Positions 1 to 4,897 of a stretch of 5,616 bases of DNA are shown here, one piece after another. A program made the position numbers and the translations under genes. The notes beneath the pieces are model-generated. The model was not told the origin of the DNA and did not search any database. It saw nothing but the letters and a program-made list of their open reading frames with translations. The stretch is from Micrococcales bacterium (GTDB taxonomy: Bacteria; Actinomycetota; Actinomycetes; S36-B12; UBA5976). The stretch spans positions 1 to 5,616 of the forward strand of contig JAHEEQ010000120.1 in NCBI GenBank assembly GCA_024640585.1. Reading direction: 5' to 3'. The number at the start of each line of letters is the position of its first letter. The stretch's first letter is position 1.

Positions 1-12
1 TAAATACATGCC

Positions 13-38
13 GATGAATATACTGTATATTCATCCAG
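13..38. promoter_or_regulatory. LexA-like SOS box within a 23-bp palindrome
   Basis: Positions 13-35 form a perfect inverted repeat with arms GATGAATATAC and GTATATTCATC around a central T. Positions 23-38 read CTGTATATTCATCCAG, which is CTGT-N8-CCAG, one base from the proteobacterial LexA consensus CTGT-N8-ACAG. The box lies downstream of the SRAP gene's stop codon, so it is more likely to control a minus-strand gene beyond the left edge than SRAP itself. LexA binding is inferred from the motif only; another dimeric repressor could use the larger palindrome. Confidence 0.5.
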
Positions 39-58
39 CAATAAAGTAATCGAACGTT

Positions 59-694
59 TTAAGCCCTCGGCGCAGCCATAGCCTTGAGTTCAGGCATGTG
101 CGACCAGGTCATCAGTTCTGCTGCCTTGGCAGGGTCTGCACTGAGCCAGGTGTCATGCAACTCCGGGGCAATGATCACGGGGGTGCGCTTTTCATCCCCT
201 GGCTTGTGAAACTGCCGCATGACTGGGTGCTCGTCTGCATTGACGGTAAGCATGGAGAAGCTGACCACCAGTTCGCCCGAAGCTGGGTCGGTCCAGCGAT
301 CCCAGAGGCAGGCGATGCCGAACGGATCTCCTGATGTCCGTTCAATCTTCCACCTGACGGCCTTACCCGATTCGTAGCTTGGCTCATAGAAGTTGTCGAC
401 CAGCACCAGACCGAACTGGCGATGACGCCATGCTGTTCTGTAGCTCGGCTTCTCTGCCGCAGTTTCACTTCGAGCGTTGTAGGTGTGGCGACTGATCTTG
501 TCGTCCTTGGCCCAAGACGGGATCAAACCAAACTTGGCCAAGCCACACGCAAAACGTTCAGTCTGATGACTTTTTACAACTACAGGTGACGCAAAGCCTG
601 GATAGATATCAGCCAGAAATTCCGCCGGCAATTCCACACCTAAGTTTTCTTTAACCCATTGGCTGTTTTTGGTTGGCGTGAAATTGGTACACAC
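59..694 (-). CDS. SRAP (SOS response-associated peptidase, YedK/HMCES-type) protein
   Basis: This is a 211-residue protein of the SRAP family, whose members crosslink through an N-terminal Cys to abasic sites in single-stranded DNA and shield them during replication. The start codon is GTG at 694-692; it is fixed because the next codon gives Cys2, the invariant nucleophile exposed when Met is removed. Family landmarks are visible: NARSET at residues 73-78 (Asn73 and Arg75 for DNA binding), NFYEP at 101-105 (Glu104 equivalent to the active-site Glu) and His163 followed by a Pro-Gly-Asp-Glu-Lys insertion before RTPVII, where classical YedK has a compact HxRMPVIL. Length is near the family norm. 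I see no LexA box or strong Shine-Dalgarno upstream. The gene is richer in GC than the rest of the window, so it is probably the host side of an island boundary. Family assignment is firm; the biological substrate is inferred from homologues. Confidence 0.92.
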   Translation of the reverse strand: MCTNFTPTKNSQWVKENLGVELPAEFLADIYPGFASPVVVKSHQTERFACGLAKFGLIPSWAKDDKISRHTYNARSETAAEKPSYRTAWRHRQFGLVLVDNFYEPSYESGKAVRWKIERTSGDPFGIACLWDRWTDPASGELVVSFSMLTVNADEHPVMRQFHKPGDEKRTPVIIAPELHDTWLSADPAKAAELMTWSHMPELKAMAAPRA

Positions 695-808
695 GATTAC
701 TGCTTAGCTACGGAGTGGTTTAGCAAGTGGATGTCTGAGCGATTTTGGGGCTCATTTCCATTTGGAAGCAACCATTCAAAACGGCACCCGAAGACAAGAA
801 ATAGTCAA

Positions 809-1939
809 TCATGAGTTGATTGCCTTCTTGATTTCCCCTTCTATTTGGTAAGACGACATATGTGGAATCTTATCGATCTCCGTATACAGATTCGAAGGTG
901 CTATTAAGGGCAAAGAGTCGATCATTTTCTTTGTTAGATATTCTTTCCTTATCGTCTGGTAAAGCTGACTTCTTTTGCTGATGCTCTTTGTTTCTTGATA
1001 GCACTCAAACCAGAGACCTGGATCTCTTTTGGCAAGATCCTTGATTTCGTCATCAACGCGATCCTGTATCGCCTTCAAAGAACTTCCTCTCGCTTGACCA
1101 TCTGCACTTGAAGCCGTGGACAGTGCTGGAGAGCTTCTTGATGCCGTAGTTCTGAAAGGGTAAGTACTTGTATAACTTGTTGTGCTGTTCTCTTCACGAT
1201 AACTTTCTGTACGAAGTAGCACTGCAACTTCAGATGAGGTTTTATATGGGAATATTCGCGCAGCTTCTTCTTCAAGGTTCTGCTTAGGCTTAACATGGTC
1301 TTCGTTGTAAATCCACCAACCAGCAGCACCTACAACAATCCAACCTATCGGCCCTGTTGTTAGTAATGCAAGACCTATTGCAGCAAAAAACATGAACCCT
1401 AGAGGTACCCAAACATAGGTATCTAAAAAGCTCGTGTCGCTTTTTATTTCGCGATCCTTCTCTAAAAGATACTTTCGTCTTTGCTCATCAACAACCTGAT
1501 TTTCCTTTATCAATCTATCTTGAACTTTTCTCTGAAAATCCTTTTCTTCTCTAGCCTTCAATTCAGATTCGGCCTTTCTTTTTGCAGCCTCACCAACTAA
1601 ATCAATAGCAGTTTCACCAGCAATTTCAAAGATCGCATCCTCGACTTCTGCCTCTACAACATGAATCGGCCCTTCAAAAAATTCCTTGCCATGATGAAGC
1701 CCTTTGGCGGTAAGTTTCCTATGCGCATGTCGCTCCACTGCGAGCAATTTATCTTCACGGATCTCGTACTTTTTAGCCAAGTGAAATGATCTTGGCACAC
1801 CTGTTGAATTTAATTCTTGAATACGTTGTTTGACGCTATTGGTTGTCAAACCAACTTTGTATAAGTTGGGCATCGACGGGTTGCTGAGAATGTAGATAAA
1901 TCCCTTCCCAGAAATTGGATCCTTGCTGCTTGTACTCAT
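809..1939 (-). CDS. GIY-YIG-clan (T5orf172/Mug113-like) protein with coiled coil and membrane segments
   Basis: A 376-residue protein whose residues 12-100 match the T5orf172-type branch of the GIY-YIG nuclease clan. FIYIL (14-18) and YKVG (27-30) stand for the GIY and YIG strands; Arg39 sits in the helix after them, followed by ELNSTGVP, then LLAVERHAHRKL (65-76) and GKEFFEG (84-90), the E/H-containing helix and acidic-aromatic motif usual in this branch. Residues 112-168 are highly charged and probably a coiled coil. Residues 174-192 and 196-211 are hydrophobic and likely form a two-pass membrane hairpin. The tail (230-376) has a Ser/Thr-rich linker and an unrecognised helical end. It lies 9 bases after the methylase-like gene, with GAGGA about seven bases before the ATG, so it is the last gene of that operon. 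Nuclease activity and membrane location are inferred; the domain could instead only bind DNA. Confidence 0.75.
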   Translation of the reverse strand: MSTSSKDPISGKGFIYILSNPSMPNLYKVGLTTNSVKQRIQELNSTGVPRSFHLAKKYEIREDKLLAVERHAHRKLTAKGLHHGKEFFEGPIHVVEAEVEDAIFEIAGETAIDLVGEAAKRKAESELKAREEKDFQRKVQDRLIKENQVVDEQRRKYLLEKDREIKSDTSFLDTYVWVPLGFMFFAAIGLALLTTGPIGWIVVGAAGWWIYNEDHVKPKQNLEEEAARIFPYKTSSEVAVLLRTESYREENSTTSYTSTYPFRTTASRSSPALSTASSADGQARGSSLKAIQDRVDDEIKDLAKRDPGLWFECYQETKSISKRSQLYQTIRKEYLTKKMIDSLPLIAPSNLYTEIDKIPHMSSYQIEGEIKKAINS

Positions 1940-1948
1940 CGTTCATCC

Positions 1949-3853
1949 TCAGGCATCCAATGTACTCAGGATCGGCCAAGATTTTTTCTCTAAGCTCATA
2001 ATTTCCTGCCTATGCTGGTTCATCTTCATTAATGACTCATGCATTCTGTGAATTTTTTCCATCTCTTCCCCAATCAAGTGTTCTGGCCCACATGGGATCT
2101 CCAAACTTGCAACGTCTTTAGGGGAAATTCTTACTACATCAGGACTGATTGATTTTTGCTTCAAGTACTCTTGCGCGTACACAGAGCGTATCCACCACAG
2201 CACTAGCTCAGGTGGCACGTTTGCAATTGCATCCTCTTTCGCTCTCAGTATTACGAAACTCTGATTGGGAATTGCAATTTCCTTTTCTATTTTTCGATAC
2301 ATGCCAGCTTTGCCGAACGAATCTGGCGCCCCTCGAAAACATAGAACGATGTCTTTATCTTTCAGTACTTGAGCTCTCCGCTTTTCAAGCGAAGTTGCAC
2401 TGCATTCTCTTTGTCGCCCCTCTCCAATCCACCCCAAATCGCTTATGCAGCTTGCCCCAATCTCCACGTAGTCAACGCGAATTTCTTCACTTGTATCTTC
2501 TATGTGATGCGCTCTGAACACATCCATAAACTCTTGTAGCTTCATGAAGGTGTATGTGCTTCTCAACTCTACCAAGGGGTCTGTCTTCAAAAACTGTCCG
2601 ACCTCGAACGATAGAAGTTTCTTACCTCCACTTCTTGAGTTCTTTTGCAAGCTGCTTACTTCTACTGTTGCACTCATTGATTGGTAACTTGGCCCCCAAT
2701 ACGAATCACCATTCGACTTTAGGATTTTTGCTCTTCTCGGCTCACCAAATCCCTTTGGCGCTGGCCTAGTGTTTTCTTCTTTCGACAAGTCAATGAATTC
2801 GACTGTTTCTGTATTCACTCCTGACTCAAACACCAAAACGCTGTGCTGTTGAGACTTGAACCCAAGAATACCCATCGGTAGCTGAACTACTTTACTGAGC
2901 CCATTTTTTAGGCAAAAGTTGAGTATTTGTTCAGCCATACCCCTTCCAGCTGTCAAGTAGTGGTTCGACACTAGCACTACAACTTTTTTGTAACCAGCCC
3001 TTAGGCAGCTATTTAAGCTTCCTGCTTGCTGGTCATTTTCTTCATCAGCATTTAAGAATGGCATGTCTGCTTTTGCAGCGTTCACTAGTAAGACATCTCC
3101 CTGCGCTGCGTACTCTCCAAACCTCCACTCCAAATCAAGGAACTGCTTGTTAGCGAATTCCTGATTTCTGTACCAAGTTAAAGAATCTTGATTGATCGTT
3201 TGAAGCGAGGCTGGCCAAATCCTTTGATCGCTTTTACCAAAATCTTCACCAACAATGTTTGCGTGAGTTTTTTCCCGAACACCGTATAGCAGTCCCAATC
3301 CATCTTTTGCGTAGACGTCTACTTTCCCAACTTGGCCAGCTTGTTGCAACATGAAATCAGCAACATCTCTTGGAGTTACATACGCAGCTTCTCTTTGAAA
3401 TGCTTCTGTTGCTAGCTCATGCATTGATTTGCACGAATATTTTTCTGTTGTTTCAATTTCCCTGAAATTACCTTGTAGATACTTTGCATATGCAGCCAAG
3501 TTCTCACAAGCACTTTTCAATGGACTGAATGAGTCAATCTCTCCGGCTGCCTCAATCAACGTAACCCAAACATTGAAGAATTCCGCGATCGGCATCTCTT
3601 TACACAGCCCCATTGTTGGGTAGCTATCTAGAACTTCACCTTTTTTGTGCACCAACATTAACAATGCCGATTGAATTGCCACGAACGTTTCTTCAGCTGT
3701 CGCTTTATCGTTCTTGATTGATTTGAGCCACTCTGGAAACTCAAATGCGCGACGTTGCTCCGTTTCTTTGTAGGAATGTTCACAAAGTTCTAGGTAGTGT
3801 TTTGCTATGTTTTTCTTCATTTCAATGAACTCGTTGCTTGTTTTTGTCTGCAT
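1949..3853 (-). CDS. HsdM-like (probably catalytically dead) N6-methylase fused to HsdS-like TRD
   Basis: This 634-residue protein reads like a type I modification subunit joined to a specificity subunit. After a helical N-terminus, YVTPRDVADFM (158-168) matches the motif X region of HsdM. Where motif I (DPACGSGG) should follow there is VYAKDGLG (180-187). IVGEDFGKSDQRIW (200-213) aligns with the usual GxE region. The catalytic NPPF motif is replaced by LLVNAAKADMPF (255-266). The fold continues recognisably in VVVLVSNHYLTAGRGMAEQ (291-309) and VVQLPMGILG (322-331). Both SAM-binding and catalytic motifs therefore look lost. Residues 435-590 resemble an HsdS target-recognition domain, ending in a helical spacer (590-625). 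The first ATG overlaps the upstream gene by 32 bases and lacks a Shine-Dalgarno; Met12 (3820-3818) forms TGA-A-ATG with the upstream stop and may be the true start. Likely role: sequence recognition without methylation. No HsdR-like helicase is present. Confidence 0.75.
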   Translation of the reverse strand: MQTKTSNEFIEMKKNIAKHYLELCEHSYKETEQRRAFEFPEWLKSIKNDKATAEETFVAIQSALLMLVHKKGEVLDSYPTMGLCKEMPIAEFFNVWVTLIEAAGEIDSFSPLKSACENLAAYAKYLQGNFREIETTEKYSCKSMHELATEAFQREAAYVTPRDVADFMLQQAGQVGKVDVYAKDGLGLLYGVREKTHANIVGEDFGKSDQRIWPASLQTINQDSLTWYRNQEFANKQFLDLEWRFGEYAAQGDVLLVNAAKADMPFLNADEENDQQAGSLNSCLRAGYKKVVVLVSNHYLTAGRGMAEQILNFCLKNGLSKVVQLPMGILGFKSQQHSVLVFESGVNTETVEFIDLSKEENTRPAPKGFGEPRRAKILKSNGDSYWGPSYQSMSATVEVSSLQKNSRSGGKKLLSFEVGQFLKTDPLVELRSTYTFMKLQEFMDVFRAHHIEDTSEEIRVDYVEIGASCISDLGWIGEGRQRECSATSLEKRRAQVLKDKDIVLCFRGAPDSFGKAGMYRKIEKEIAIPNQSFVILRAKEDAIANVPPELVLWWIRSVYAQEYLKQKSISPDVVRISPKDVASLEIPCGPEHLIGEEMEKIHRMHESLMKMNQHRQEIMSLEKKSWPILSTLDA

Positions 3854-4121
3854 GTATTGCTGTAATCACTGCCCCTGTGGGCTCATCTACAAGCAATCTC
3901 AAGTTTGGTCGCTTTTCCGCTTCAATGATTAGCTGTTTTGCTACTCCTGCTTCACGCATTTTTCTGTAGCTACGTTTTGACAAATAGAGCGACATAGGAT
4001 GGCCAGGTCTTCTGTGGCAGTCCCCATATAGAGTCACTAAATCAATCATTGATTGTGGAATTCCGCGTTGTTGCATGCGCTCTTCGCGGCAGTGTTTAGA
4101 TACGTAGTGAATTGTTGTCAT
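3822..4121 (-). CDS. DUF4258-like small protein
   Basis: A 99-residue protein with the layout of DUF4258: an N-terminal helix ending in CREERMQQRGIP (11-22), then IDLVTLYGD (26-34), a central basic segment rich in Lys and Arg (48-71), and a C-terminal hairpin RLLVDEPTGAVITAIH (75-90). DUF4258 proteins are small, often found beside toxin-antitoxin or mobile genes, and have no settled function. Its stop overlaps the start region of the methylase-like gene, so the two are probably translationally coupled; 13 bases separate it from the small gene upstream. The ATG at 4121-4119 has no strong Shine-Dalgarno, consistent with coupling to the preceding gene. A RelE/BrnT-like toxin role is possible but not shown by the sequence. 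Confidence 0.7.
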   Translation of the reverse strand: MTTIHYVSKHCREERMQQRGIPQSMIDLVTLYGDCHRRPGHPMSLYLSKRSYRKMREAGVAKQLIIEAEKRPNLRLLVDEPTGAVITAIHADKNKQRVH

Positions 4122-4134
4122 GATACATCAATCG

Positions 4135-4320
4135 TCAAAGTTTCACGATGCCGTGCTTGTTACGAAAAATCGCTTGTCGCTTTGTTTTCTCAATTACACG
4201 ACCATTGCTTACGCCAAGGCTGAATCCTTGGTATTGATCTCCAAACCCGAAGTTGTAGGTTTGGTGTGGAGCAACTGATTTAGTTGCCGTAGCGGGTACT
4301 AAATTTAGATTCATTTTCAC
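4135..4320 (-). CDS. Small protein of unknown function, first gene of the operon
   Basis: A 61-residue protein I do not recognise. I choose GTG at 4320-4318 because GGAG stands six bases before it; ATG two codons later (4314) and TTG four codons earlier (4332) are alternatives. The N-terminal half is polar and aromatic with a Gly/Phe-rich stretch (NFGFGDQYQGFSLG), and the C-terminal half is basic (RVIEKTKRQAIFRNKHG). No membrane segment or Cys pair is present. It precedes the DUF4258 gene by 13 bases on the same strand and borders the palindrome array, so it is a candidate partner of the DUF4258 protein or an array-binding protein; both ideas are inference. Its reality rests on the Shine-Dalgarno and its place in the operon. 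Confidence 0.55.
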   Translation of the reverse strand: MKMNLNLVPATATKSVAPHQTYNFGFGDQYQGFSLGVSNGRVIEKTKRQAIFRNKHGIVKL

Positions 4321-4341
4321 AGAGGGCTCCAATCGTCAAAC

Positions 4342-4347
4342 ATTATC
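4342..4347 (-). promoter_or_regulatory. Candidate -10 element for the minus-strand operon
   Basis: The minus strand reads GATAAT here, five of six bases of the TATAAT consensus, about 20 bases before the GTG start of the first operon gene. No good -35 hexamer is present at 16-18 bases; that place is occupied by T and A tracts. If used, transcription would begin only a few bases before the small gene, and the array would lie upstream of the promoter rather than in the mRNA leader. Confidence 0.25.
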
Positions 4348-4359
4348 AAAAAACACCAA

Positions 4360-4372
4360 CTTTTTAAAAAAG
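4360..4372. repeat. Palindrome 1: CTTTTT-A-AAAAAG
   Basis: Arms of 6 bp around a single A. It is purely a T/A tract capped by C and G, so it is the least informative member and may be chance or a curved-DNA element near the operon promoter. Confidence 0.4.
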
Positions 4373-4389
4373 CTGCCTAAGCAACTTTT

Positions 4390-4405
4390 CATCTAATCTT
4401 AGATG
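4390..4405. repeat. Palindrome 2: CATCTAA-TC-TTAGATG
   Basis: Perfect 7-bp arms with a 2-base centre. The ATCTAA/TTAGAT half-sites recur in the palindrome at 4529-4546. Confidence 0.75.
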
Positions 4406-4418
4406 CTGCTTCTAAATC

Positions 4419-4433
4419 GGGTCAATGTGACCC
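4419..4433. repeat. Palindrome 3: GGGTCA-ATG-TGACCC
   Basis: Perfect 6-bp arms with a 3-base centre. This is one of the GC-richer members and does not share the AC...GT core. Confidence 0.7.
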
Positions 4434-4465
4434 ACATTTTGAGCAACAACCTCTTCACCCAAGTC

Positions 4466-4485
4466 AATCTGACATTTGTCAGATT
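4466..4485. repeat. Palindrome 4: AATCTGAC-ATTT-GTCAGATT
   Basis: Perfect 8-bp arms with a 4-base centre; an inner A-T pair could extend it to 9 bp. It carries the GAC...GTC core. Confidence 0.8.
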
Positions 4486-4495
4486 TTCATAACTT

Positions 4496-4512
4496 GCGGA
4501 CAAATTGTCCGC
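4496..4512. repeat. Palindrome 5: GCGGACAA-A-TTGTCCGC
   Basis: Perfect 8-bp arms around a single A, with a GACA...TGTC core. Odd-length symmetry with a one-base centre is typical of dimeric repressor operators. As RNA it would close with an AAAUU-type loop. Confidence 0.85.
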
Positions 4513-4528
4513 GAGTCGCTCAGCATGC

Positions 4529-4546
4529 ATCTAACAATTGTTAGAT
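4529..4546. repeat. Palindrome 6: ATCTAACAA/TTGTTAGAT
   Basis: An 18-base perfect palindrome with no spacer. It shares ATCTAA with the palindrome at 4390 and CTAACAA with the one at 4780. Confidence 0.85.
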
Positions 4547-4550
4547 CTGC

Positions 4551-4577
4551 AACTGTGGGTTACTTTTCACCCCAGTT
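4551..4577. repeat. Alternative hairpin AACTG(T)GGGT / ACCCCAGTT
   Basis: Nine pairs with one bulged T (4556) enclose TACTTTTC. Its right arm overlaps the left arm of the palindrome at 4574-4594, so in RNA the two structures would exclude each other. The larger loop and the bulge make it less certain than its neighbours. Confidence 0.45.
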
Positions 4578-4594
4578 TCATACCGTATGAAACT
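4574..4594. repeat. Palindrome 7: AGTTTCATAC-C-GTATGAAACT arms
   Basis: Perfect 10-bp arms around a single C, the longest uninterrupted symmetry in the array. Its inner half-site TCATAC is shared with the palindrome at 4740-4759, while the outer bases differ symmetrically in both arms. Confidence 0.9.
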
Positions 4595-4598
4595 ACAC

Positions 4599-4614
4599 GG
4601 GGACAATTCTCCCT
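4599..4614. repeat. Weak hairpin 8: GGGGA-CAATTC-TCCCT
   Basis: Four Watson-Crick pairs plus a terminal G-T pair. One base change (C4609 to G) would make GGGACAATTGTCCC, a member of the GACA...TGTC type, so this may be a decayed copy. Confidence 0.45.
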
Positions 4615-4638
4615 GAATAACTCCATCTTGTTTTCGCC

Positions 4639-4657
4639 GTGGGACACTTTGTCTCAC
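4639..4657. repeat. Hairpin 9: GTGGGACA-CTT-TGTCTCAC
   Basis: Eight pairs, one of them G-T (4642/4654) that would be a wobble in plus-strand RNA. An alternative outer stem CGTGG/CCACG (4638-4642 with 4657-4661) also fits. GACA...TGTC core. Confidence 0.7.
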
Positions 4658-4670
4658 CACGTTTTCCAAG

Positions 4671-4697
4671 AACTCACAGACATTGTGTCCATGAGTT
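4671..4697. repeat. Hairpin 10: AACTCA..GACA-TTG-TGTC..TGAGTT
   Basis: An outer 6-bp stem and an inner 4-bp stem are separated by a 2x2 mismatch (CA opposite CA). On the minus strand these mismatches become G-T wobbles, giving twelve continuous pairs. Confidence 0.7.
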
Positions 4698-4713
4698 TGG
4701 TACATGTCAAACT
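4694..4713. repeat. Hairpin 11: AGTTTG-GTACATGT-CAAACT
   Basis: Perfect 6-bp arms enclosing ACATGT, itself a palindrome. Removing the two bases GT (4700-4701) would give a continuous symmetry. The left arm overlaps the end of the preceding hairpin. Confidence 0.6.
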
Positions 4714-4728
4714 TCCTACCTGTAGGGA
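4713..4728. repeat. Hairpin 12: TTCCTAC-CT-GTAGGGA
   Basis: Seven pairs including one T-G (4714/4727). The TTCCTAC/GTAGG half-sites recur in the palindrome at 4798-4814. Confidence 0.7.
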
Positions 4729-4739
4729 TTGTGCTCACG

Positions 4740-4759
4740 AAGTCATACGTGTATGACTT
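4740..4759. repeat. Palindrome 13: AAGTCATAC-GT-GTATGACTT
   Basis: Perfect 9-bp arms with a 2-base centre. It shares TCATAC/GTATGA with the palindrome at 4574-4594, with covarying outer bases. Confidence 0.88.
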
Positions 4760-4779
4760 AGAAGACACTTTCACCTAAA

Positions 4780-4794
4780 CCTAACAATGTTAGG
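4780..4794. repeat. Palindrome 14: CCTAACA-A-TGTTAGG
   Basis: Perfect 7-bp arms around a single A. It shares CTAACA with the palindrome at 4529-4546. Confidence 0.8.
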
Positions 4795-4797
4795 AGC

Positions 4798-4814
4798 ATT
4801 CCTACCGTAGGAAT
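4798..4814. repeat. Palindrome 15: ATTCCTAC-C-GTAGGAAT
   Basis: Perfect 8-bp arms around a single C, only three bases after the preceding palindrome. Confidence 0.85.
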
Positions 4815-4815
4815 A

Positions 4816-4850
4816 AATGAAAAATTAATACTTTCGATTGATTTTTCATT
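4816..4850. repeat. Long hairpin 16: 14-bp stem, 7-base loop
   Basis: Arms AATGAAAAATTAAT and ATTGATTTTTCATT enclose ACTTTCG. There are thirteen Watson-Crick pairs and one T-G pair (4826/4840). It is the longest stem in the array and very AT-rich. No T tract follows it closely on either strand, so it is not an ordinary terminator. Confidence 0.75.
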
Positions 4851-4880
4851 CATACAGCTTTATTGCACCATAAATCTCGA

Positions 4881-4897
4881 ATCATGTCAAGCATGAT
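4881..4897. repeat. Hairpin 17: ATCATG-TCAAG-CATGAT
   Basis: Perfect 6-bp arms with a 5-base loop, followed on the plus strand by an A8 tract. It is the last clear member of the array. TCAAG in its loop could alternatively pair with CTTGA at 4908-4912. Confidence 0.6.

Larger units (their letters stand above)
4360..4897. repeat. Array of about 16 sequence-diverse short palindromes/hairpins
   Basis: This non-coding stretch between divergent genes is packed with short inverted repeats, each 12-35 bases long with loops mostly of 0-5 bases. Perfect arms of 6-10 bp recur every 17-55 bases (centre to centre). The repeat sequences differ from one another, unlike CRISPR, REP/BIME or attC elements. 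Eleven share AC...GT immediately around the centre, and some share half-sites (TCATAC at 4574 and 4740; TTCCTAC at 4713 and 4799; CTAACA at 4531 and 4781; GACA at 4499, 4643 and 4679). No other part of the window shows such density. It could be a tandem-hairpin RNA or a cluster of operator-like DNA sites; the sequence does not decide. Open frames within it have no ribosome site or family resemblance. Separate entries list the clear members. Confidence 0.85.

Noticed and set aside
98..334. Plus-strand open frame opposite the SRAP gene
   Set aside because: The SRAP motifs on the minus strand fix the coding frame, so this is a shadow.
806..822. Terminator hairpin CAATCA-TGAGT-TGATTG at the operon's 3' end
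   Set aside because: The stem is only 6 AT-rich pairs, overlaps the stop codon and has no T run after it on the minus strand.
2149..2517. Plus-strand open frame of 122 codons
   Set aside because: It lies opposite the TRD-coding part of the methylase-like gene and has no plausible protein character; it is antisense shadow.
4523..4528. GCATGC and nearby CTCGAG as restriction-type sites of interest
   Set aside because: Six-base palindromes are expected by chance at this length.
4538..4774. Open reading frames of about 72-77 codons on both strands inside the array
   Set aside because: They lack ribosome sites and family resemblance, and they run through the palindromes, which explain the sequence better.
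4390..4897. CRISPR array
   Set aside because: No identical direct repeats or regular spacing are present, and the palindromes differ from one another.
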